64,000 nt of DNA from Heterocephalus glaber. Taxonomy: Eukaryota; Chordata; Mammalia; Rodentia; Bathyergidae. The stretch spans positions 10,671,183-10,735,182 of the forward strand of contig NW_004624734.1 of assembly GCF_000247695.1 (NCBI RefSeq), written 5' to 3'. The notes below the pieces were generated by a model. It had not been told where the DNA came from, ran no database searches, and saw nothing but the letters and a program-made list of their open reading frames with translations. Both the position numbers and the translations under genes were made by a program. Of this stretch, positions 1 through 9,079 are shown piece by piece; position 1 is the first letter of the stretch, and each line of letters opens with the position of its first letter.

Positions 1-954
1 TCTGATGCTTCCCTTTGTCACTCAGTGGCTGGTCCCCCTGCTGCCCTCAGTCCTCTCTGATCTCCTTTCATGGGCCAGCACTCCCTGCAGGGCAGGTCCT
101 GTCTGGCTGTTTCCTGCTCAGAGCCCACTGGTGGCCTCCTCCTTACTCACAGGATGAAGGACCATGGGCCCCTGGCTCCAGAAGCTGCACCCACTCTGCT
201 TTTCATTCCCCATTCATTCAGTCCGCTCCTCTCCAGCTTTCTCTTTCTCAAAGCCAGCCAGTATTTCTGGGTACTTTCTCTTCCTATTCCTCGGAAAGTC
301 CCACAGTTGTGTTAAAGCTTCAGGACTCCATCTATGGGGGCCTCAGTCTCCCACCTGTCCTTTTGTAACAACCCCACCCCATCCCACAGCGTGGGTAACC
401 CTTTTCTGCAGCTAGGCTCCCCATTCTTATGTAACCAGGAGGGTGCCCACCTTCCCCAGGAGGGGAGGGGCCAGGCTGCAGATACCTCCAGCCTTGAGGC
501 TCCCCACAGCACCTTTTCACCCCCCAGAGCAGGTAGTGAGCTTGGGAGCTCCCCACCCACCCAGGCCAGCTCTCCTCCTGTGTTGTCAGTCACTATTGCC
601 ACCTCTCCTAGCCAGCACAGGGACAGCAGTCCAGTGACCTGGTGGGTGATTGCTGAGTGGATAAGGAAGGGAGGAAATGAGACAGCCTGTTCTCCGGGGC
701 TTTCACTGACCTTGGAGATCTTCAACAACTCCTTTGAAGATTGAGCAATTCCCGGGAGGCCTGTCTCGTAACTAACTAAGTATGTCCAAGTTGTTGAGCA
801 TGAGGTGGTTGAGTTCCATATTCCCAGACAGGGGGAATTTTGGGAAATACAGCCTTCTTCTTCTACTCAGGGGGATGAGAGAGGAATGCAGCAGTGAAAT
901 AATGTTCACTAACCTGCCCCAGTCAGCAATCTGACTGAAGAATTAATCTGACAG
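1..954. other. Non-coding sequence, nothing recognised
   Basis: Mixed-composition mammalian sequence. Short open frames occur on both strands but none shows a recognisable domain, codon bias or paired splice sites. I see no SINE or LTR signature here. Confidence 0.5.
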
Positions 955-1245
955 TAAAATTAGTGCCTTCTGAGCTTACCATGTGCTTGCAAGACACAGA
1001 TCTGTCCCAGGACTCTGCCAGGTAACTTTATGTTATTCTCCAAATTATCCTGGGGACTAGTTGCTCAGAAGGCCCACTTTACAAATGGGAAAGTGGAGGT
1101 GTCAAAGAGATTAGGAATTTCCCCAGTCACACAGTTTCTAAAAAAGCTCAGATTGGCCCCAAAGTCAAAGCTGTCTCTTGGCCTGTGTTGTCACTTCTCA
1201 GACTGCCTGTTCAGCAGAACAATAGAGTTGTCTGTGAACCACTGG
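955..1245 (+). repeat. MIR-type SINE fragment
   Basis: The stretch follows the MIR pattern: a 'found in the catalogue of sizes' left part, then 'cccactttacaaatgggaaagt', then a 'cccagtcacacag'-like core near 1120-1135. MIRs are ancient mammal-wide tRNA-derived SINEs. This copy is heavily diverged. Confidence 0.55.
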
Positions 1246-1984
1246 CTCAACACGTAGCCTTGTCCCATTTCCTTTCCTCTGGGGGCCCAGCCTCCAGAGC
1301 CTTGAAGGTCCTGGAGCAAGACTGAGTGCCATGCTGTCTTATTTCCTCCTGTGTTTATCTTACCACATCTGTACCTTAAAAGCACACAGGGGACAGATCT
1401 CATTGCCTGCAGAATCTAAAACGTGGTAATCACAGAAGCAGAGGGTAGAAGGGTGGGGTCAGGGGCTGGGAGGAAGAGGAGACAGGGAGCTTTTGTTCAA
1501 GGGATGGGGCAAAGGTTTAGCTTGCAGGGTGACTTTTAAAACTGTGTGGACAGGGAACCCGTTCCATCCAGTCGGTGCCCCCAGCAGTGATCCACTTAGC
1601 TGCGCGGGCACCTGCAGGACCCCACCCCACCCCACCCCCTGCTTCTCTGGCCTCTTGGCTGTACTACCACCTGGTTCCACACTACAAAGACACAGGGGAC
1701 ACCAGACCACCAGACCACCGTACTGGGTAAGTTGGAGGGATCATCACCTCCCATTGGAACCTGGACTATCTTCAGGGGAAGGGCAGCTGGAACCTGCAGT
1801 ACAACCCTGCAGAGTTCAACCCTACAGGAGGACAGGGAGTCAACTTGGGACTTGCAGCCAGAAACCTGCCTGAATCTTACGGGTCTGTGACTGGCTTGCT
1901 GAGACTCATTGACTTATAACTCCACACTGCTGCCCACGTTGTCTATTGTGACAGCAGAGACATACCCTGAAGGAGGCCCTTCAT
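1246..1984. other. Non-coding sequence, nothing recognised
   Basis: No repeat or coding signature could be assigned. A short run of CCCCA repeats occurs near 1620-1640. Confidence 0.45.
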
Positions 1985-2330
1985 TTTTATTTTTTATTTA
2001 CAAAATTAGTATTATTGGGTTTTTTTTCTTCTCTTCTCTTTAATTTTTTTCCTACTCTTTGCAAATTTTTGTTTTTCTCTCCTTTTTTTGTCTTTCTTTT
2101 CTCTTTCCTTTCTCTCTCTCTTACACTCACTCTCTTGCTGTCCCACATTGTTCATCTCCCTTTTTGTTCCTGTTCCAGCCCTCATTTGGCTTTCTTCTTT
2201 ATTTTTCTATTATTCTCTTTTGCCTTTTCTTGCCTGTGTCCTCTGGCCTGACTGCTAACCTTCCTCTATCCTTCTACCTGTTTATTCCTCCCTACCCAAC
2301 TCCTTCTAACTCCCCATCCTGAAGGGTAAA
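1985..2330 (+). repeat. Pyrimidine-rich tract
   Basis: About 340 bases are dominated by T and C on this strand, with few purines. It gives spurious Phe/Leu/Ser-rich open frames that should not be read as protein. It may be a decayed polypyrimidine simple repeat or the reverse strand of a purine-rich L1 3' UTR. Confidence 0.6.
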
Positions 2331-2716
2331 GTTGTTATATTGAAGAGTTTATTCATTATAAACATATGTTGGGTTGGTCCTCGATTTTGATTTAATTCAC
2401 ACAGTTAAAGGTGATAGATTAATAACTACAACAAATTGTAATTTTCTAAAATGTACTTGATGTTATGGTGTTCCTGATTGTATCACTTGGGCTAAGGTGT
2501 CGTTATTGATCTAGTCAGTGGTCCTTCCTGGTATCATGAAAATGAGATAGCCATTTATTAGAGAGTCATTAGAGACTCAAAACCTAAAGACCAGCTATAT
2601 CTGGAAGACACCTCTGAGAAGCAATCATTCCATAAGGGTTCTAATTACAAGCAACAAAGATACTTACAATAAGCAATTTTGAAGTATCAACCCAGGAGTT
2701 AAACCAAGGACTGTAC
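2331..2716. other. Non-coding sequence before the gap
   Basis: AT-rich sequence with no recognised gene. The last part may belong to the L1 that resumes after the gap, but I could not confirm this. Confidence 0.35.
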
Positions 2717-3406
2717 NNNNNNNNNNNNNNNNNNNNNNNNNNNNNNNNNNNNNNNNNNNNNNNNNNNNNNNNNNNNNNNNNNNNNNNNNNNNNNNNNNNN
2801 NNNNNNNNNNNNNNNNNNNNNNNNNNNNNNNNNNNNNNNNNNNNNNNNNNNNNNNNNNNNNNNNNNNNNNNNNNNNNNNNNNNNNNNNNNNNNNNNNNNN
2901 NNNNNNNNNNNNNNNNNNNNNNNNNNNNNNNNNNNNNNNNNNNNNNNNNNNNNNNNNNNNNNNNNNNNNNNNNNNNNNNNNNNNNNNNNNNNNNNNNNNN
3001 NNNNNNNNNNNNNNNNNNNNNNNNNNNNNNNNNNNNNNNNNNNNNNNNNNNNNNNNNNNNNNNNNNNNNNNNNNNNNNNNNNNNNNNNNNNNNNNNNNNN
3101 NNNNNNNNNNNNNNNNNNNNNNNNNNNNNNNNNNNNNNNNNNNNNNNNNNNNNNNNNNNNNNNNNNNNNNNNNNNNNNNNNNNNNNNNNNNNNNNNNNNN
3201 NNNNNNNNNNNNNNNNNNNNNNNNNNNNNNNNNNNNNNNNNNNNNNNNNNNNNNNNNNNNNNNNNNNNNNNNNNNNNNNNNNNNNNNNNNNNNNNNNNNN
3301 NNNNNNNNNNNNNNNNNNNNNNNNNNNNNNNNNNNNNNNNNNNNNNNNNNNNNNNNNNNNNNNNNNNNNNNNNNNNNNNNNNNNNNNNNNNNNNNNNNNN
3401 NNNNNN
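2717..3406. other. Assembly gap (690 N)
   Basis: A run of 690 N characters. Because L1 ORF1 sequence begins immediately to its right, the missing part may include the upstream portion of that L1. Downstream exons of the serpin fragment at 5.3-5.9 kb could also lie here. Confidence 0.98.
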
Positions 3407-4890
3407 CAGAAGAACAAAATTCTACAGGAAGTTAGAGAAAAGAAACAAATCACCTACAAAGGAAAGCCCATCAGAATCACAGCAGACTTCTCAACACACA
3501 CACTCAACTCAAGGAGAGCCTGGAGTGAAGTATTTCAAGCCCTAAAAGAAAATAACTTCCAACCTAGACAGTTGTATCCTGCAAAATTATGTTTCAAAAT
3601 TGATGGGGAAATTAGATACTTCCGTGACAAAGAACACCTGAGAAATTTCATGAACACCAAACCAGCAATACAAGCAATTCTAAACAGTATCCTAGAAAAA
3701 AACAATGAAGGTCACAACTCCATGAGGCCCAAAAGAGGGAAACCACCAGGCAAGGTAAGAAACTAAAGGGAAAGGGGGGGAAATAAATAAAAGAGTCAAC
3801 AAAAATAAAACATCATGACAAGGATGAATCAATATCTATCAATTATAACCATCAATGTTAATGGCTTCAATTCACCAATCAAAAGAAATAGATTGGCAGA
3901 ATGGATTAAGAAGCAAAATCCAACAATATGCTCTATACAAGAAACACACCGAACTCAAAAATTCATAGACTGAAAGTAAAAGGATGGACAACAGTTCTCC
4001 ATGCCACAGGAACCCAGAAAAAAGCAGGGGTAGCAATATTATTTGCAGACAAAGTAGATTTCAAACCAAAACTAATTAAGAGAGACAAGGATGGTCACTA
4101 CATCCTTGTGAAGGAAACAATCCAAGAGGAAGAGATGACAATCCTAAATATATATGCACTAAATACGAATGCCCCCAACTATACAAAACAAATATTAATG
4201 GACATGTAAAACCAAATAAGCACTAACACAATTGCAGTGGGGGACCTCAATACCCCACTATCACAAATAGACAGATCATCTAGACAAAAACTTAAGGAAA
4301 TTCTAGAACTGAACCAAGTTATTGAACAAATGGACTTAATAGATGTTTACAGAGTGTTCCACCCCACAAAATCAGAATGCACATTCTTTTTGGCTGGACA
4401 TGGGTCATTCTCCAGAATAGACCACATGCTAGCTCATAGGGCATGTCTAAGTAAATGTAAAAGAATTGAAGTTACCCCCTGTATATTATGAGACCATAGT
4501 GCAATAAAATTGGAAATCAATAACATAAGAAACTGCAAAACCCCCACAAACACATGGAAACTGAATAACACCCTCCTGAACAACCAAAGGATCACAGAGG
4601 AAATGAAAGAAGAAATTAAATAGTTTCTACAAGTAAGTGATAATGCCAGTACAACATACAGGAATCTATGGGACACAACGAAAGCAGTTCTATGTGGGAA
4701 ATTCATAGCAGTGAATGCCCATATTAGGAAAACAGAGAGAACTCAGATAAATAACCTAATGCAGAGCCTCAAGCTCCTAGAAAAAGAAGAGCATAACGAA
4801 TCCAAAGCTCATACAAGAGAGGAAATTATAAAAATCAGAGCAGAAATCAATGCAATGGAGACTAAGAGAAGGATACAAAAAAATCAATGA
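3407..4890 (+). mobile_element. L1 retrotransposon fragment (ORF1 end and ORF2 start)
   Basis: The plus strand encodes the C-terminal domain of the L1 ORF1 RNA-binding protein, ending near 3766. After a short spacer comes the start of ORF2 (from about 3825), with the endonuclease N-terminus (IITINVNGFNSPIKR, then QETH near 3943). The ORF2 frame is broken by stops near 3970, 4207, 4489 and 4621, so it is not functional. The copy stops around 4890 in the ORF2 linker region without a 3' UTR or poly(A). It is truncated at both ends, the left one hidden by the gap. It lies between the gap and the serpin-like exon. Confidence 0.9.
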
Positions 4891-5273
4891 ATCCTCTGAT
4901 GTCTTGTTGGTGCTTAAGATGCTTTTTTAAGTTATACGGAAAAATGTTTAAGCTTTTCAGTTTTGTTTTGGTTGAGTTCTACTGTATTTGAATATTATTG
5001 TAGTTTTTTCCCCCTTGCATTGTTCTTCTTTGAATGGTTTCCTCAGGGGCCTGCAAACTCCAAGATGAGTCCTGTGCGGAGGCGCCGCTTCCTAAAACTT
5101 CAGTGGTGACAGGGAGGAGACAGCGGGGGCTGTAGCTCCAAAGAGAACACGAGTTGAGGTTCGGGGAGGCTCCAGAAGGCGGAGGGTGCAGGTGTGGGAG
5201 AAAGGAGTTAATCCCTGGAAAGATGTCTTGCAGAGGCGGAGGGCTATTTATCTCGGACAAAACATGGCTTAGT
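4891..5273. other. Flank of serpin-like exon; intron side, no exon found
   Basis: For a minus-strand serpin this is where the intron after the first coding exon would lie. I found no second coding exon. The right half is GC-rich and continuous with the CpG-rich block. Confidence 0.4.
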
Positions 5274-6250
5274 TCAACAAGCTGAAGAATCACTGGGCAA
5301 TGACTTAACTTCAAAGAAAATATCACTGGCCAGAATCAAGTCAAGACCGGTCTCCTGGAGAAGGCTGGCGGCTTTGCCGTGGGTTTTCTCCCTCATGGCG
5401 GAGTTTGTCTCATCCCTGGCTTTACTGAAGGTCATGGGGAAGACCTCCGTGTGGTACAGACTCTGGGCCTCGAACGTGGCCCGCGAAGAGCAGGCTGCCC
5501 ACGTCGCTGTGGCGCCCCCGGCGGCGGGCAGGAGCGCCTGCAGGAGCCGGCTGTGGTGCTCCTGCGCCCCTGCGTCCCGGACTGGCGAGGCCCAAGCCCA
5601 GGCCCTGCAGGATCTGGGTGCGGCATCCGGCTTGGCCTGCAGCGCCAGCAGCGTGAGCAGGATGGAGAAGCGAAGAGGGGAGAAGAGCACCTTCCCGCCC
5701 GGGCTGAGGGCCGCCAAGCATCTGCACGGGCTGAAGGCCAAGTGGGAAGCGTTCAGGAAGGTCGAGGAGGCCGACAGGTTCGCTGGTGGTGTGGGGTTTT
5801 CCTGGCCAGCCGCTCCTTGGCCACAGGCAGGACTCAGCCAGGCCACCAGCAGACACAGGGCAAGCATGGGGTGCGACATCCTCGACCAGGAAACAGAGCT
5901 GCCACCCTACTCATCCGCGCCGCCCAGCTCAGCGCGCTGCCCCCGACAGCTTCTTGCCGCCCAGGCTCCTCCACTGGCTCAGAGGGTCAGTGTGGGGGCG
6001 GGGGGGGGGGCTCGCAGGCACCGGGAGCCCGGGTGCTGCAGCCTGGGCTATGGAGGCAGCAGACCTGGATTCGGAGCCGGAGCCCGGCTCGCGCCTCTGG
6101 TCAACATCAGACACCTTCCTGCCCGGCCTAGAGGTGGCGGCCGCTGGGTGAGGCCTGACGTGAGAGCGCAGCGGGTGAAACAGCAGAAACGCAGTGAGAC
6201 AGCGTTAGTTAGAACTAAAGGGCCCTGCTGCACCCGCAGGCTTCTTTAGA
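5090..6250. other. CpG-rich block around the serpin-like exon
   Basis: This kilobase has conspicuously many CG dinucleotides and a high GC content compared with the AT-rich sequence on its left. It covers the serpin-like exon and its upstream flank. It may be a CpG island or simply a GC-rich exon. Confidence 0.55.
5274..5879 (-). pseudogene. Clade A serpin first coding exon, damaged
   Basis: The minus strand reads an open frame of 201 codons from an ATG at 5879. It starts with a signal-peptide-like segment (MLALCLLVAWLSPACG) and contains serpin landmarks: a helix A-like stretch ending LAALSPGGKVLFSPL, then YHTEVFPMTFSKA, then MREKTHGKAASLL and finally an IFFE motif at the usual exon end. Two landmarks are displaced into another frame: TQILQGLGL near 5620 and GSLLFAG near 5485. 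This means at least two pairs of compensating small indels within the exon. A possible donor (GAA|GTTAAGT) follows the IFFE motif near 5300. No downstream serpin exons were found to the left, where an L1 and a gap lie. It is a clade A serpin by pattern. Order in the cluster and the LxALSP wording suggest a relative of corticosteroid-binding globulin or another SERPINA, but I cannot assign a member. It is most likely a pseudogene. Confidence 0.7.
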
Positions 6251-6271
6251 TTCAGTTACAGTAGTACCACG

Positions 6272-6376
6272 TGCCCCGGGCATGGTGATGCACCCCTGTA
6301 ATCCCAGCACCCGGGGAGGAAGAGGCAGGAGGGCTGCATGTTTGAGCCCACTCTGGGCAATTCACAGACCCTATCT
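6272..6376 (+). repeat. B1-dID SINE, left (B1) half
   Basis: The B1/7SL-like half has 'gggcatggtgatgcacccct', 'taatcccagcac', and 'agaccctatct' at its end. Its ID half resumes at 15170, so the provirus split this element. Confidence 0.75.
6373..6376 (+). repeat. Target site duplication of provirus, left copy (ATCT)
   Basis: ATCT at 6373-6376 matches ATCT at 15170-15173 immediately after the other LTR. Four base pairs is the usual gammaretroviral duplication size. It lies in the B1 'ctatct' motif, which a related SINE at about 17435 carries uninterrupted. Confidence 0.75.
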
Positions 6377-6447
6377 TGTTGTGCCCAGATCTCGAAGTCC
6401 CCAAAGACCACCAAGGAGCTGATTCCGATGCAAATGCACGAGGGTCG

Positions 6448-6453
6448 TTTATT
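6448..6453 (-). promoter_or_regulatory. LTR polyadenylation signal AATAAA (3' LTR)
   Basis: The plus strand TTTATT reads AATAAA in viral orientation, about 80 bp downstream of the TATA box. The equivalent in the 5' LTR is at 14645-14650. Confidence 0.75.
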
Positions 6454-6531
6454 CAAGCTCAAGCAGGGACTCTCAACTGTCACCGACGCAGCGGGTCGAG
6501 ATTGAGAGCCCCGAATTTCAAATTAGTGGGG

Positions 6532-6539
6532 TTTTTATA
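6532..6539 (-). promoter_or_regulatory. LTR TATA box (3' LTR)
   Basis: TATAAAAA in viral orientation. CCAAT motifs lie upstream (plus-strand ATTGG near 6584 and 6625). A transcript from here would run leftward into the serpin-like exon beginning at 5879. Confidence 0.7.
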
Positions 6540-6972
6540 GAGGTTACAGCAAGGTTTGGAGATTTTTCACTTAGTAGTTACATGATTGGTTGACAATTAG
6601 CAAGCGTGAAGTGTACATTTCTGATTGGCTAGGTGCATCGGGGGTTGAGGGGTGGCTACATGTAGGTTTTATGAGGGAAAAGAGGGACAAAGGTTAGTGG
6701 CCGACTGTCACATACTGATGGTCAGCAGACACACTGACTAATAGTCACGACTATTACGTACTGACAGTCAGCACATCTACAGATTGTTCTATGGATAGTG
6801 GGCCCGGAACATTCATTTCCTGGGCAAACAGATGGCTGAGTAATTAACTCAGGAACTTTGCTTCGTTACACATTGTATCTTTTGTCCCAAAGCAAGCACC
6901 TTTTAACCATTAATTTGTGAGAGACTAGGGGAATAGTGGATTTTAGCAAAATGGAGTCACTTTGGTCTCACA

Positions 6973-6985
6973 TTCCCGCCTTCTC
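6973..6985 (-). promoter_or_regulatory. Polypurine tract
   Basis: In viral orientation GAGAAGGCGGGAA directly abuts the LTR start TGTGAGACC. This is the plus-strand primer position expected of a retrovirus. Confidence 0.8.
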
Positions 6986-7005
6986 ATGATGCTATAGAGA
7001 ACCAA

Positions 7006-9079
7006 TCATGGGCCTCTGGGGGTTAGTTTTATTAAGTCTGTAGAAACTGGCTGGTATTGGGACCTGAGTACCATTAGTTGTACAGTATTAATGCGTTCTC
7101 TAATGAATGAAACTAATCTATTGAGTATACAAGGCCCAAGGGTTAACAATAGTGACAGAATAAGCAAGGGGCCCAGTAGGGTAGAGATCAGAGTAGTTAG
7201 CCACGGGGAGGAATTAAACCAGGATTCAAACCAGTTTTGAGTTTGTTCTCGTTCTCGCTTTCGCCTAGCGATACCCTCTCTAACTTTGGCCATAGATTCT
7301 TTGACCACCCCTGAGTGGTCTACATAGAAACAACATTCTTCACCTAAGGCAATGCAGAGTCCTCCCTGTTGAAGAAAAATTAAATCTAGCCCCCTTCGGT
7401 TTTGGAGGAGCACCTCTGGCCAGTGAGGTTAGAGACTCTTGCAGGTGGGAGATTGAGCTTTCTAGCCTCTCAATGTCTATACCTACGGCTGCCCTCAAAT
7501 CATTGTAATGTTTATTTTGTAACAGTAATGATGAGACCCCTGTTCCTGCCCCAGCTAATCCTAAACCTAAGAGAACTGTCAAAGTGATGGCTGTCATAGG
7601 CTCTCGTTTAACTCTGGCTGAGAACTCAATCAAGCGATTGAAAATATCTTCTTCCGAGTGGTATAATAGTCTAGGAACTAATTGCACTAGCACACAAAAG
7701 TCTCCAGTCTGGTTGAGCACCTTCCCATGTGCACAAGGGCTAAGTCCTGTGGAGCATGCCCACCATCCATCAGAAGGGGGTATGAGGTATTTTTCTGAGC
7801 TAGACCGATAGGTTTGGTTGCAAAGGTGTTGATGAGTGGCTGGGACACTACCAACACAAATTCCCTGTCCAGTCACAGATTGTAGGGTTAGCCTGGCTGT
7901 CCCCTTCTGTTGCCACCTGCATACAGTAGGACTGTCTGACTCAGTAAAGTTTCCTGAGAAAGCTATTCCCTCATAATAAGGGGGCTTAATGTCATAACAT
8001 AGCCAACAAGACTGAGTAAGATCTGGTCTGGAGGCATTAAGGGCCTTGAAGGTGTGGACCACTAGTCCCCAAAGGGGTTCCTGGTCTGGGTTGAGGTTGA
8101 CCAGGGGGCCCTGGGTGGCAACCTGACAGGGAAGCCGGGACACGGGTGGAGGCGTGGGAGGCTTCGGGTGCATGGGTGAGGTTCCCTGGGGAGAGGGCTT
8201 GGTGGGTCTAGGAGGAGCCGGGGGAACCAGTGGGACTAGTGCAGAATTTGGCCCAACTGGTTGGGGAGGCCCTGCAATATACGGTTCTATCTTTAGTCTT
8301 ACAGTGAACAATAGCCCATTGTCATGACCATCCTGATATAGGCGGAGTCCCCATGTTCGGCCCGATTCCCATCTGGTATATCTTTTACCTTGGTCAGTAA
8401 ATGAAAGTCTAACTGGGTTATAGAGGAATCCTGTGCGTGGACCACTAAGGACCATGACGTTACCATTACTGCAGCTTGTTTGAAGGCCGGGGGGCCCAGG
8501 GACTCTTTTTAAAGAAATTAAATCGCCGGTGACAGGCAGAGCCCATGAGATGGCACCCATGGACTCACATCCCCATTTTGCACAATAGAACTCATCAATT
8601 CCTCCACATTTTTCCACTTGAGATTATGAGCGTCCTTCTTCCGGGCAGACATAGAAAGGGGTGTTTCGCAAAACATTTCTCTCAGTGGGTCGGCCACACC
8701 CAGGGTCTAATCTTTTTGGAGCCATGGGTAGGGACACCCAAGGGGGGGTTAGATTTTTATCGCATTCGGTGTTACCTGCTTTACATATGGGCTTACCCTG
8801 GGGTCCGATTTCCCAGTCTCCGATGGTCCAGGTCCCTGCAGCGAGTCGACACAGATCAAAGTCCAGGGTGGGCCACCAGGTCAGCGGTGGCGTCACTTTA
8901 GATGTACTGTTGACAATGTCACCCGTGGATGTACTAATGATCATCCAAGATAAATTCAGGGGAGCATGTGGGTTCTGTCTCCCCAACACTGGTGTTAAGA
9001 GTACAGTTACCATAATTATGACTGACGACAATGCAGCTTGAGTTTGAGTGGGTTGTCTCGGTCTTTGGACACTTGCCAT
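7006..9079 (-). pseudogene. env: Retroviral env, broken by one stop and one frameshift
   Basis: The gene would encode the envelope precursor, a surface subunit (SU) and a membrane-spanning subunit (TM). I chose the ATG at 9079 because a hydrophobic signal-like segment follows (SSVIIMVTVLLTPVLG) and because this start overlaps the end of pol, as is usual. SU has a proline-rich hinge near 8080-8260 and the CXXC motif CWLC near 8000. A furin-type site RVKR lies near 7600, followed by a hydrophobic fusion-peptide-like stretch. TM has a C-X6-CC motif near 7340-7365 and a membrane segment near 7123-7204. An in-frame TAA at 8624-8626 interrupts SU. A frameshift near 7411-7428 separates the early TM from the C-X6-CC part. 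The final stop is the TGA at 7006-7008. The intact layout with only two lesions suggests a full-length gene at integration. Confidence 0.9.

Larger units (their letters stand above)
6377..6972 (-). mobile_element. Proviral 3' LTR
   Basis: It aligns over its full length with the LTR at 14577-15169. On the plus strand it begins TGTTGTGCCC and ends CTCACA. It carries three extra bases (TGT, 6377-6379) relative to the other LTR, between the target duplication and the normal terminus. Differences from the partner LTR cluster in the first 120 bp, which is the R-U5 side in viral orientation. Confidence 0.92.

Noticed and set aside
15..744. Several overlapping open frames on both strands
   Set aside because: No domain, no splice context and no family resemblance. 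They overlap in opposite strands as expected by chance.
2015..2322. Phe/Leu/Ser-rich frames resembling membrane proteins
   Set aside because: They are produced by a pyrimidine-rich tract.
2641..3453. 270-codon minus-strand frame
   Set aside because: It consists almost entirely of assembly N characters.
5374..6249. Long plus-strand frames over the serpin-like exon
   Set aside because: They are antisense shadows of a GC-rich minus-strand exon, with no recognisable domain.
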